From assembly GCA_963931165.1 (NCBI GenBank), contig OZ006985.1, positions 1,751,258-1,815,257 on the forward strand: DNA of 64,000 bases, given 5' to 3'. The notes under the pieces are model-generated. The model ran no database searches. It saw only the letters and a program-made list of their open reading frames with translations, and was not told the DNA's origin. Made by a program: the position numbers and the translations under genes. This stretch comes from Ornithoclostridium sp944380285 (GTDB lineage Bacteria > Bacillota > Clostridia > Christensenellales > UBA3700). Below are positions 8,899 to 16,995 of the stretch, one piece after another; the stretch's first letter is position 1, and each line of letters begins with the position of its first letter.

Positions 8899-9479
8899 CA
8901 AGCCTCCTTGATCACGTCACCCAAGCCTTTGGAGATCACCTCGGCGAGCTCGTGAGCGACCTGTTTGAGCCCGATCACGCGATCGGACAAATACCATGCG
9001 CGGTACGCGTCGACGACGCCGGAGACGACGAAAGTCAACACGATCTCCGTCCCTGCGGAGTCGCTCATGATCTGTTCGAAAGTGTCCTTGAACGCCTGCT
9101 TGAAAAGATTCTTTATCTTGTCGATGAGATTGTTGCTGATCGTGCTGGAAAACAACAGCTTGTTGAAGTCGTCGTTCTCGCCCGAAACGCCGTCGCTGAT
9201 CGCCAAGAGCAGCGGATAGGGATCGAAGACGATCGCCTTGTAGTCGAACTTGCCGATGATGGTGCGGATGTCGTCCAAAAGGTCGTTTTCGACATCCTCG
9301 AGCACGTCGTTGATGTCCGCATAGTGGAGATAGAAGGTCTTGCGGTTTACGTCTGCCTTTTCCGCCAATTCTTTGATGACGATGCGGGACATGTCCTGAG
9401 TCAAGACCATCTCTTTGAAAGCGGCCTTGAGTGCGTTGCGGGATTTGATGCTGCGTTTGTCCTCTTTGCGCGTAGTCAT
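8898..9479 (-). CDS. TetR-family transcriptional regulator
   Basis: 193 aa. The N-terminal part contains a TetR helix-turn-helix (IVIKELAEKADVNRKTFYLHYADINDVLEDV, given here as IVIKELAEKADVNRK then TFYLHYAD); the remainder is a helical ligand/dimer domain of the kind seen in TetR_C_8/DhaS-like members. The ATG at 9479 has GGAGG 6 nt upstream. It heads a tightly coupled three-gene unit (regulator, phosphoesterase, radical SAM protein), so autoregulation of the whole operon is likely. The inducer is unknown. Confidence 0.88.
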   Translation of the reverse strand: MTTRKEDKRSIKSRNALKAAFKEMVLTQDMSRIVIKELAEKADVNRKTFYLHYADINDVLEDVENDLLDDIRTIIGKFDYKAIVFDPYPLLLAISDGVSGENDDFNKLLFSSTISNNLIDKIKNLFKQAFKDTFEQIMSDSAGTEIVLTFVVSGVVDAYRAWYLSDRVIGLKQVAHELAEVISKGLGDVIKEA

Positions 9480-9505
9480 TGTTTCCTCCTCGGTCCTCAT
9501 ATAAT

Positions 9506-9534
9506 ATAATAATACTTATTGACGAAATTCGCAA
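9506..9534 (-). promoter_or_regulatory. Probable promoter of the tetR operon
   Basis: Minus strand TTGCGA, 17-nt spacer, TATTAT, ending 26 nt before the tetR ATG in a very AT-rich stretch. No convincing palindromic TetR operator was found. Confidence 0.5.
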
Positions 9535-9597
9535 GAATTATTGCACATTTGTTGAACAATTTTTGCATTTTCAGCCGAGGAACGTCTTGTCTTTTTC

Positions 9598-9626
9598 AAA
9601 AAAAGGCGCGCCGTGCGGCACGCCTT
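9598..9626 (-). terminator. Rho-independent terminator of the second lipoprotein gene
   Basis: On the minus strand GGCGTGCC / GGCGCGCC with a GCAC loop, one G-U pair, then seven T. Confidence 0.85.
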
Positions 9627-9647
9627 GTTCAAATCGCGGAACATCGC

Positions 9648-10553
9648 TCATTGCGGCAGTTCTTCGGTGATCTCGAATCCCTCGTAGGAGTAGGTGCTGT
9701 AACAGGTCTGCGTGCAGCTCACCTCGCCGATCACACTGTGTTTGCCGGCATAATCTTCGTTACGCTTCCATGCAACAAACTTGTATTCGCCGTCGATCTC
9801 GGCGATCGCAAAGTCGATCGTCGTGTCCTCGATGGAGAAGCCCTCCTCTTCCGCGCCGGTGTTGGCGATAAACTCGTCCCTCGCCGCCTTGTGCACGGTG
9901 TTCATCATCTCCTCCGAACAGTCGAGAGTCATCGTGCAATAGTAGACGTCGCCGACCTTGTAGACGGTGTCGTTGTGCTTGTCCGAAAGATAGTCTCGCT
10001 TGGAAAAGTCGTAGGTCGTCAAATGCTCGGTCAGCACGCGGTTTTGCTCGGCGATGTCGCCTTCGTACTCGCGATACTCTCCCCAATCGGAAGTCACCGG
10101 AAGCCCGCTGACCTCGTCGATCGAGATGTCGCCGCCGTCGGTATTCTCCGAATCCCACGCGTTTTCGCCGTCAAAGTAGTAGCGGATCGCCTTTGTGCCC
10201 GTGTCTTGACCGGTGCCGAGAATGACCTCTTGGGAATAGATGCGCTGCCCGTCCACCTTGCGCAAAAGATCGGTGCTGCGCGTCGCGGCAGTCATAAATC
10301 CGCCCAAAACCTCGGCGGTGAACACAAATTGCTCGCGGCGGACATAGCCGTCGTCGTCACACCAATTGGCGTACGCCTCCATGATGAGATCGTATGCGCT
10401 CATGCCGTCGACCGCATATTGCGAATCGGACGTGCCCAAAAACTCGTCGTTGACCTTGATCGTCGGCGTGTCGCCGCATGCGGCGACGCCTATCGCAAAC
10501 GCGCACAACAGCGCAACGACAATTGCAAATGAAAAAATTCTCTTGATTTTCAT
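9648..10553 (-). CDS. Predicted lipoprotein, function unknown
   Basis: 301 aa. MKIKRIFSF followed by a hydrophobic stretch and VAACGD gives a good lipoprotein signal with Cys at about residue 26. GGAGG is 5 nt from the ATG. The mature domain contains short acidic and Tyr-rich segments and no recognisable catalytic motif. It shares layout and scattered segments with the lipoprotein at 5680-6756. A weak promoter (TTGACA at about 10602-10597 on the minus strand) may precede it. Upstream lies the repeat-rich gene-free region. Confidence 0.8.
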   Translation of the reverse strand: MKIKRIFSFAIVVALLCAFAIGVAACGDTPTIKVNDEFLGTSDSQYAVDGMSAYDLIMEAYANWCDDDGYVRREQFVFTAEVLGGFMTAATRSTDLLRKVDGQRIYSQEVILGTGQDTGTKAIRYYFDGENAWDSENTDGGDISIDEVSGLPVTSDWGEYREYEGDIAEQNRVLTEHLTTYDFSKRDYLSDKHNDTVYKVGDVYYCTMTLDCSEEMMNTVHKAARDEFIANTGAEEEGFSIEDTTIDFAIAEIDGEYKFVAWKRNEDYAGKHSVIGEVSCTQTCYSTYSYEGFEITEELPQ

Positions 10554-11648
10554 ATTTCCTCCTTACAACAATTTTGACATATCCGCGACGGCGTTGTCAA
10601 ACGCAATCGCTCAAAAAGCGAAAACATATCAAAAATTTAACAAAGTGAAATCTAATTCCGCACCACCTTTGGGGTGCGGCTAAGTTTGCAGCTTGGTTCC
10701 ATTTATCCGATCGGTTCTTGATTTGTGATGTCAAGTAAAATTCTTCAAATTTACCTTTAAGATAAGCGTAATCTTTGTCAAGCTAATGTGCTAATAATTT
10801 TTCGATTTTGCAATACTTTCTGCCAAGCGCGAGTAAAAAGCTTGTAATTCGCTTCTTGGCGTCACGGGTTTTCCCTGCTGTCGCTTGATACAAAGCCAAC
10901 TCTGCGCGCATAGCGCGCCGGGCTTTGGAAGGGGTAAACGCAATGCTCGGTTCGCTTGAACGCGATTTAAGATAAGCGTAATCTTTGTCAAGAGATGGCG
11001 CCGTATTTTTTATATTTGATCGGCAATGCATTCCGCTTTATTGCTTTTCTTGGAAAACGATAACTTTTCGCACTGTATCCTCTTGACAAAACTATCCCCT
11101 CGCGAGCAACGCGAGCATTTTCTGTTCCGCACCACCTTTGGGGTGCGGCTCAGGTCACCGCTTGGGTCGGATCTTTTACGGTCTTTTGCACCTCTCGGAA
11201 CGCTCGCGTACCATTGAGGTACGCATCACAACCCTTTCGGCACAAAATACTCGTAAAATCTCTCGACCGAAGCTCCTTGGTTCTGTTTATCTAATCGGTT
11301 CTTTTCAAACGTTTTAATCTTCGCGTTATGATTCATTTTGCGAGCAACGCGAGCAGTGACAGTGATGGGTAACGGGACTCCCCGTTTGATGTCTGCCGAA
11401 AAAACGCCAAGTTGCTCTTATCGGCGCAGAGGGAGTTTGATGCAATGCGCCTATGAACAAACAAGGTGCTTGCACTCGCAAGCACCTTGTGAAGTGAATC
11501 GAAGCTATGCAGCAAAGCTCCCTCGAAAGCCGAAAACGCAATCTCTTTGATCTTCGGCAGACAGCTTTCTCAAATCAGCTAAGCGGAGAAGCTATGCCGA
11601 AAGCCGAAAACGCAAATTACGTTTACCTTCGGCAGACAGCATTTCTCA
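10554..11648. repeat. Gene-free, repeat- and hairpin-rich region
   Basis: About 1.1 kb without a credible gene. Direct repeats seen: a 26-bp perfect pair at 10656-10681 and 11125-11150, itself a hairpin (CCGCACC / GGTGCGG); a 27-bp perfect pair at 10756-10782 and 10966-10992; a 28-bp pair with a few mismatches at 10692-10719 and 11276-11303; a 42-bp imperfect pair at 11524-11565 and 11598-11640 just after adhE. A perfect 13-bp stem with a 4-nt loop sits at 11461-11490. Some words recur at the left end of the window. It looks like accumulated copies of non-coding repeat families. Confidence 0.7.
11461..11490. repeat. Perfect 13-bp inverted repeat
   Basis: ACAAGGTGCTTGC at 11461-11473 pairs perfectly with 11478-11490 across a 4-nt ACTC loop. 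There is no T-run on either side, so it is not a canonical terminator. Confidence 0.75.
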
Positions 11649-14243
11649 TTACTTGCCGTAGTAGGCGTTGAGATACATTTGCTTGATCTCGCTCATGAGC
11701 GGATATCTGGGGTTCGCACCCGTGCATTGGTCGTCGAATGCGTCTTCGACCATGCTGTCGAGGCGAGCCAAGAAGTCCTTTTCGTCGACGCCGGCTTCCT
11801 TGATGGTCTTGGGCAGACCGATCTCGGCTTTGAGTTCGTCGATCTTGGCGATGAGCTTCTCGACCTTTTCTTCATCCGTCTTGCCGGTGATGCCGACAAA
11901 GGTCGCGACCTCGGCATATCTCCTCGCGCAATCGGGGTACTTGTATTGCGGGAAGGTGCCCATCTTCGCGGGAGCCTTTGCCATGTTGAAGCGGATGACT
12001 TCGTCGATCATCAGCGCGTTGGCGACGCCGTGCGCGATGTGGTGATAGGAACCGAGCTTGTGCGCCATCGAGTGGCAGACTCCGAGGAAGGCGTTGGCGA
12101 AAGCCATACCTGCCATGCAGGACGCGTTTGCCATCTCCTCTCTCGCCTCCGCGTCGTGGCCGCCCAGCTTGTATGCCCTGGGCAGATACTCGAAGATGAG
12201 TTTTGCCGCATTCATCGCGATGCCGTTGGTGAAGTCGGTCGCCATCATGGACGCGATCGCCTCGAGGGCGTGGGTCAGCGCGTCGATACCGGACGCAGCG
12301 GTCAGCCCCTTGGGGATGCTCATCATGAGGTCGGCGTCGATGATCGCCATGTCGGGCAAAAGTTCATAGTCCGCAAGCGGATACTTGGTCTGCGTCTCCT
12401 GGTCGGTGATGACCGCGAACGGCGTGACCTCGGAGCCGGTACCTGCGGTGGTCGGGATCGCGATGAAGTACGCCTTGTCACCCATATGGGGGAAGGTGTA
12501 GACGCGCTTGCGGATGTCCATAAATCTCATTGCGAGGTCTTGGAAGTCCACCTCGGGATGCTCGTAAAGCACCCACATGATCTTGCCGGCGTCCATTGCC
12601 GAGCCGCCGCCGATCGCGAGGATGACGTCCGGTTCGAATGCTTTCATCGCCTTTGCGCCCTCTTGAGCGCAGGCGAGCGTCGGATCGGGAGCGACCTCGA
12701 AGAAGGTCGTATGGGCGATGCCCATCTCGTCAAGACGGTCGGTGATCGCCTTGGTGAAACCGCTCTTGAACAGGAAGGAGTCGGTGACGATGAACGCCTT
12801 CTTTTTGTTCATCACATATTTGAGCTCTTTGAGCGCGACGCCCAAGCAGCCCTTCTTGAAATACACCTTTTCAGGCGCTCTGAACCACAACATATTCTCT
12901 CTCCTTGCCGCAACGGTCTTGATGTTGATAAGATGTTTGACGCCGACGTTTTCGCTGACGCTGTTTCCGCCCCAGCTGCCGCAGCCGAGCGTCAACGACG
13001 GAGCGAGCTTGAAGTTGTAAAGGTCGCCGATGCCGCCTTGCGCGGACGGAGTGTTGATCAAAATACGGCAAGTCTTCATCGCCGCCTCGAACTTGGCGAG
13101 TTTTTCCTTGCCCGTCTCGGTGTTGACATACAGCACCGAAGTGTGTCCCATGCCGCCGTCGGCAATGAGCTTGGAAGCCTTGGCGATCGCATCGTCAAAG
13201 TCCTCCGCCTTGTACATCGCGAGCACAGGGGACAGCTTTTCGTGAGCGAACTCTTCGGACAGGTCGACGCTGGTCACCTCGCCGACCAACACCTTGCTGC
13301 CCTCGGGCGCCTTCACGCCCGCCATCTCGGCGATCTTGACCGCCGGCTGACCGACGATCTTGGCGTTGAGCGCGCCGTTGATGAGGATGGTCTTGCGCAC
13401 TTTCTCCGTCTCCGCCGGAGTGAGGAAGTAGGCGCCGTTACTCTGCATCTCCTCTTTGAATTGCTTGTAGACGGCTTTGTGAACGACGACCGATTGCTCG
13501 GACGCGCAGATCATGCCGTTGTCGAACGTCTTGGAGTGGATGACCGACGCCGCAGCCATGCGGATGTCGGCGCTCTCGTCGATGATCGCGGGAGTGTTGC
13601 CAGGGCCTACGCCGACAGCCGGCTTGCCCGAGCTGTACGCCGCCTTGACCATGCCGGGACCGCCCGTCGCAAGGATGAGATCCGCCTCCTTCATGATCAT
13701 GCCCGAAAGGGGAACGGTAGGCTCGTCGATCCAGCCGATGATGCCCTCGGGCGCGCCCGCCTTGACAGCTGCGTCAAGCACGACTTTCGCCGCGGCGATC
13801 GTGCACTTCTTTGCCCTCGGGTGCGGAGAGATGATCAACGCGTTGCGGGTCTTGAGCGCGATCAACGCCTTGTAGATCGCGGTCGAAGTCGGGTTGGTCG
13901 TCGGGATGATCGCGGCGATGACGCCGACAGGCTCGGCGATCTTCTTGATGCCGAAACCCTCGTCGTACTCGAGCACACCGCAAGTCTTGACGTCCTTGTA
14001 CGCGTTGTAGATGTACTCGGAAGCATAGTGGTTCTTGATCACCTTGTCCTCGACCACGCCCATGCCCGTCTCCTCGACGGCGAGCTTGGCAAGGGGGATC
14101 CTCGCCTTGTTGGCAGCCATAGCGGCGGCGAAGAAGATCTTGTCCACCTGCTCCTGCGTGTAGGTCGCAAATTTTGCCTGCGCAGCCCTCACCTCGGCGA
14201 GTTTGTCGAGCAAGGTCTGTTCGTCGTTGACAAATTCTACCAT
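11649..14243 (-). CDS. adhE: Bifunctional acetaldehyde-CoA/alcohol dehydrogenase
   Basis: 864 aa, the standard AdhE fusion. Residues 1 to about 440 form a CoA-acylating aldehyde dehydrogenase (catalytic Cys in DNGMICASEQ; GVGPGNTPA region). A linker leads to an iron-dependent alcohol dehydrogenase from about 455 to 864 (GGGSAMDAGK for NAD binding; DALTHALEA and CHSMAHKLGSYHHIAHG for the metal ligands). It reduces acetyl-CoA to ethanol and reoxidises two NADH in fermentation, typically as cytoplasmic filaments (spirosomes). AAGGAG is 8 nt from the ATG. The upstream promoter flanked by Rex-like operators predicts redox control by NADH/NAD ratio; no rex gene is in the window. Confidence 0.97.
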   Translation of the reverse strand: MVEFVNDEQTLLDKLAEVRAAQAKFATYTQEQVDKIFFAAAMAANKARIPLAKLAVEETGMGVVEDKVIKNHYASEYIYNAYKDVKTCGVLEYDEGFGIKKIAEPVGVIAAIIPTTNPTSTAIYKALIALKTRNALIISPHPRAKKCTIAAAKVVLDAAVKAGAPEGIIGWIDEPTVPLSGMIMKEADLILATGGPGMVKAAYSSGKPAVGVGPGNTPAIIDESADIRMAAASVIHSKTFDNGMICASEQSVVVHKAVYKQFKEEMQSNGAYFLTPAETEKVRKTILINGALNAKIVGQPAVKIAEMAGVKAPEGSKVLVGEVTSVDLSEEFAHEKLSPVLAMYKAEDFDDAIAKASKLIADGGMGHTSVLYVNTETGKEKLAKFEAAMKTCRILINTPSAQGGIGDLYNFKLAPSLTLGCGSWGGNSVSENVGVKHLINIKTVAARRENMLWFRAPEKVYFKKGCLGVALKELKYVMNKKKAFIVTDSFLFKSGFTKAITDRLDEMGIAHTTFFEVAPDPTLACAQEGAKAMKAFEPDVILAIGGGSAMDAGKIMWVLYEHPEVDFQDLAMRFMDIRKRVYTFPHMGDKAYFIAIPTTAGTGSEVTPFAVITDQETQTKYPLADYELLPDMAIIDADLMMSIPKGLTAASGIDALTHALEAIASMMATDFTNGIAMNAAKLIFEYLPRAYKLGGHDAEAREEMANASCMAGMAFANAFLGVCHSMAHKLGSYHHIAHGVANALMIDEVIRFNMAKAPAKMGTFPQYKYPDCARRYAEVATFVGITGKTDEEKVEKLIAKIDELKAEIGLPKTIKEAGVDEKDFLARLDSMVEDAFDDQCTGANPRYPLMSEIKQMYLNAYYGK

Positions 14244-14480
14244 TTTTGTATCTCCTTAAAATTTATTATCCGTTTATCTGCCCCCTTTATTCGCCGCCGC
14301 CCATCGCTTGGGGGCGGCTGTGCTTTGAGCGCTCGGGCGATGACCTGCACTCTGCGTGCCTTGCCGTCTTGTCACGCAAGCGCGGCTCACTTTGCCGATG
14401 CATTGCGTTCACTTCGCAGCTGAACGATTTGGGTCATCCCCACCGCTTTCGGGGGAATCGAGTCGCGAACTTTCTATTGA

Positions 14481-14498
14481 TTGTTAAAAAATTCACAA
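14481..14498. promoter_or_regulatory. Rex-like operator, proximal
   Basis: TTGTTAAAAAATTCACAA: two 7-bp half-sites (TTGTTAA and TTCACAA) around AAAA, matching the clostridial Rex pattern TTGTTAANNNNTTAACAA with one mismatch. It covers about +6 to +23 of the predicted adhE transcript, a position suited to repression. Confidence 0.8.
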
Positions 14499-14510
14499 CT
14501 CTTGCCATAT

Positions 14511-14539
14511 ATTATATTGGTTTGCTTTGGGCTTGTCAA
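14511..14539 (-). promoter_or_regulatory. Consensus sigma-A promoter of adhE
   Basis: Minus strand: perfect TTGACA (14539-14534), 17-nt spacer, perfect TATAAT (14516-14511). The leader to the ATG at 14243 would be about 260 nt. Confidence 0.85.
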
Positions 14540-14556
14540 CAAAATTGCGGGGGTAT

Positions 14557-14574
14557 TTGACAAATTTTTAACAA
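14557..14574. promoter_or_regulatory. Rex-like operator, distal
   Basis: TTGACAAATTTTTAACAA: one exact half-site (TTAACAA) and one with two mismatches (TTGACAA), 4-bp spacer. It lies 17 bp upstream of the -35 box; its centre is 76 bp, about seven helical turns, from the proximal operator. Confidence 0.65.
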
Positions 14575-14856
14575 TATCCTCAAACCGCCCGAAATCGTTG
14601 CGTATTTTCAGTGATTTTAGGTATATCCAAATACGCTTTGCCCTGCCGTGCCAAGCAAAAAGCCGTCCGCGCCCTCGCTTACCTCCTCGCGCAACCCGAT
14701 GTGCTCGGCAATGCGCCCGCTGTCGTCGCCTGATGTCTCGTCATTTCGATCCCGCCCCGTCCGACGGCGCGTCTTTTCGACCGCCGCCGACCAAGCCTTA
14801 TCGTCTCAATTGTAACCCAAATCGCCGCCGTTTTCAACGCTTTTTGCAAAAATAGT

Positions 14857-14926
14857 GTGTTAACTTTTTCACACGAAATGTCAATTTTTTCACAAAATTA
14901 TCTCTTTGATGTTAATTTTTTGACAC
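14857..14926. promoter_or_regulatory. Cluster of three Rex-like palindromes
   Basis: Three 18-bp sites of the same 7-4-7 design: GTGTTAACTTTTTCACAC (14857-14874), ATGTCAATTTTTTCACAA (14878-14895) and ATGTTAATTTTTTGACAC (14909-14926). Each deviates from TTGTTAANNNNTTAACAA at two or more bases. They lie 300-400 bp upstream of the adhE promoter; no promoter was recognised next to them. Confidence 0.45.
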
Positions 14927-15137
14927 TCACACCCTTGTAAAACTCGCTCGCCGCTTGACCGTGTCGACAACCTAACGCTTGACGGCTGTCAAAATGCTCT
15001 TGCCGCGGGCACATTTTTCGGCTATTATAATATCAAATATTAAATCAGCCGACGCTGCCCTCACAAAAAAAGGCACTTCGGCTTTCAAAATAAGACCGTT
15101 TTGCTCTATCTTTTTTTATGAACTCAAAGGAAAACAC

Positions 15138-15602
15138 CTACCCCGTCACCGGCGCAGATATGCCGCCAACGGGGATTATGCGGATGCGGTTGGGGACGCA
15201 TACGATCGCGCCGTCGCCGCCGTCAAGCGCCGGCATATAGGTGCAATCTTTGGAGACGGAGCAATCGGCGTCGGTCATCTTGACGCTGCGCTCGCCGAGG
15301 TCGACAAAGCAGGTGTTGACGCCGTCTGCGGTGGTCACGGTCAAATATAAGCCGCCGTCTCCTTCCGTCGTCACGACCGCGTCCCTGAACGCGTCTTTGA
15401 CCGTCAAGCCGTCGTCAAAGTCATAGGTGAGCACGGTCGCGCCGTCATAGGTGATCTCAAAGCCGCTCAACCCCTCGTCGCTCGGGAGCAAAAACACGAG
15501 CAGCAGCACGATTGCGACGACGGCGATCAGCGCATAGACTATGATGTCGGCGCGCTTGAAAAAGCCGCCGCCTCTCACCCTCGAAAACACCTTGCCGCTC
15601 AT
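15138..15602 (-). CDS. NusG domain II-containing membrane protein
   Basis: 154 aa. After a basic N-terminus, residues about 18-40 form one hydrophobic helix, and the rest is an extracytoplasmic NusG_II-type beta domain ending in the typical DC...DCTYMPALDGGDGAIVCVPNRI pattern (shown in parts: DCSVSKDCTYMP and IVCVPNRIRI). The ATG overlaps the apbE stop (ATGA). In Clostridia this domain commonly neighbours apbE and Rnf/flavoprotein genes, so a role in the extracytoplasmic flavinylation machinery is inferred; its exact function is not established. Confidence 0.85.
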   Translation of the reverse strand: MSGKVFSRVRGGGFFKRADIIVYALIAVVAIVLLLVFLLPSDEGLSGFEITYDGATVLTYDFDDGLTVKDAFRDAVVTTEGDGGLYLTVTTADGVNTCFVDLGERSVKMTDADCSVSKDCTYMPALDGGDGAIVCVPNRIRIIPVGGISAPVTG

Positions 15603-16792
15603 CCCCTCACCTCGGCGTATCCGCGCAAATTTTCGCCGCTCAAATTTGTGTGTATCGTCGGCTCATTTGTTTCGTAGATCAACACATATCCGTAATTTTT
15701 CAATTTTGAAGCGAACGCCGCCGCCTCACCGTCTGCCATGCCCATCACGCACATCGCGGTCGTGTAGGCGTCGCAAAGCGCCGCAGACGGACCGAACAGA
15801 CTCGCGGTCACTACCCCGGTGTCATAGGGCACGCCGTCCCTGCCGATGATGTGCGAATAGACGCGTCCGTCGATCGAATAGGAATTGCGGTAGTTGCCGC
15901 TGGTAGAAACGGCGACGTCGCGGCAATAGTGACGGTAGTAGTGCCCGCCCTTATAGGGATCGACGACGGACACGTCGAACAGCCCGGTATTGCCGCCGGT
16001 CATGCGTGCGGCGTTGGCGAGCATGACGAGACTGCTGCCGCCGACGGAGACATAGCCGTACTTGAAGCCGCGCTCGACAAGCAATGAGGCTATCTCGTCC
16101 GCGGCGATGCCCTTGCCTATGCCGCCGAGCTCGAGCGCAAGCGAATAGTCGGCGCCGTCCACGGTGACACAGCCGTCCTCGGGCTTGATCGCATAAAAAC
16201 CGCTCTCGTCCTCTTGAAGCGTCACTCCGCCGAACTTTTCGGCAAGTTCCGCAAACGCAGAAATATATTTTTGCTCGGGCAGCTGCGCGTGCGGATCGGC
16301 GCGGTCGTACGCCTCGACGGGCGCGTAGCCGTCGCTCAAAAACCTGTCGGTGAACCCCCAAAGATCGAGCGAGCGCGCTGTCGCCGGATTGAACGCCCCG
16401 TCCGTCTCGCGATACACCCGCAAGCACATCTCGATCGCCTCGTACGCGCACTCGTCCAGCCTCACCCTCTCGCCGGGCGCGGCAGCGTTAAAGCGCGCGA
16501 TCGCCCCCTCAATGGGATCGGAATAGCAGCTCAGCGACGTCTCGACCTCGGCAAGCAAGGGCAATATCTCGTCGTTCCAAAGCGCGTAGAGCCTTTCCTT
16601 TTCGCCGTCGTCTGCGACATAGACGTTGACGGCGGTCTCGCAATCGAACCGCGCGTAAGTCGTCAGCGTCACCGGAATGTATCCGCTCACGTCGACGCCG
16701 TCGACGACATAGCTGCAACCTGCCGCCGAAATGACGACGGCGGCAAGCGCCAACAAAGCTGTCAGGATGAATGCAGTTCTTTTCTTGCTCAT
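15599..16792 (-). CDS. apbE: FAD:protein FMN transferase, lipoprotein-like
   Basis: 397 aa. ApbE transfers FMN from FAD to Thr in exported or membrane flavoproteins such as RnfG/NqrC. The start MSKKRTAF is followed by a hydrophobic segment and ISAAGC, a good lipobox, so it acts outside the membrane. Family features are NVYVADD..., AFNPATARSLDLWGF, LELGGIGKGIAADEI, GYVSVGGSSLVM and DTGVVTASLFGPSAALCDAYTTAM (quoted as VVTASLFGPSAALCDAYTT). The -10 box ends 6 nt before the ATG and no normal ribosome site fits, so the mRNA is probably leaderless. It forms an operon with the NusG_II gene. No Rnf/Nqr substrate is present in the window. Confidence 0.92.
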   Translation of the reverse strand: MSKKRTAFILTALLALAAVVISAAGCSYVVDGVDVSGYIPVTLTTYARFDCETAVNVYVADDGEKERLYALWNDEILPLLAEVETSLSCYSDPIEGAIARFNAAAPGERVRLDECAYEAIEMCLRVYRETDGAFNPATARSLDLWGFTDRFLSDGYAPVEAYDRADPHAQLPEQKYISAFAELAEKFGGVTLQEDESGFYAIKPEDGCVTVDGADYSLALELGGIGKGIAADEIASLLVERGFKYGYVSVGGSSLVMLANAARMTGGNTGLFDVSVVDPYKGGHYYRHYCRDVAVSTSGNYRNSYSIDGRVYSHIIGRDGVPYDTGVVTASLFGPSAALCDAYTTAMCVMGMADGEAAAFASKLKNYGYVLIYETNEPTIHTNLSGENLRGYAEVRG

Positions 16793-16798
16793 ACCACC

Positions 16799-16827
16799 AT
16801 TATAGCAAAAGGCGCTCCGAACTTCAA
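16799..16827 (-). promoter_or_regulatory. apbE promoter, predicted leaderless
   Basis: Minus strand TTGAAG, 17-nt spacer, TATAAT, then only GGTGGT before the ATG. The expected transcription start coincides with the A of the start codon. Confidence 0.7.
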
Positions 16828-16995
16828 GTTTTTCCGCATATGAGGCATATCTCGCGCGTGCCGAAAATCGAGCGAAAAAATGTCGAAAAAGTCGCGCGCG
16901 GCGATTGCTTTTTGAGCGGCGATACGCTATCATATTACTATAATGTTTTCGTGGTGATCGTCGTCGCGGCGCGACGGCGGAAATGTTGAGGTTCT

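Larger units (their letters stand above)
14244..15137. other. adhE upstream regulatory region
   Basis: 894 bp with no credible gene. It holds the adhE promoter and two Rex-like operators (14481-14574) and a second cluster of three Rex-like palindromes (14857-14926). The part at about 14281-14460 contains fragments resembling the intergenic repeats elsewhere. An AT-rich block near 15020-15045 contains TATTATAAT but no good -35 partner on either strand. Confidence 0.6.

Noticed and set aside
10783..11031. An 82-codon minus-strand frame in the repeat-rich region
   Set aside because: It spans two copies of the 27-bp direct repeat, has no ribosome site and no family resemblance; it is translated repeat DNA.
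14979..15350. A 123-codon plus-strand frame upstream of adhE
   Set aside because: It runs into the antisense of the NusG_II gene and lacks a ribosome site.
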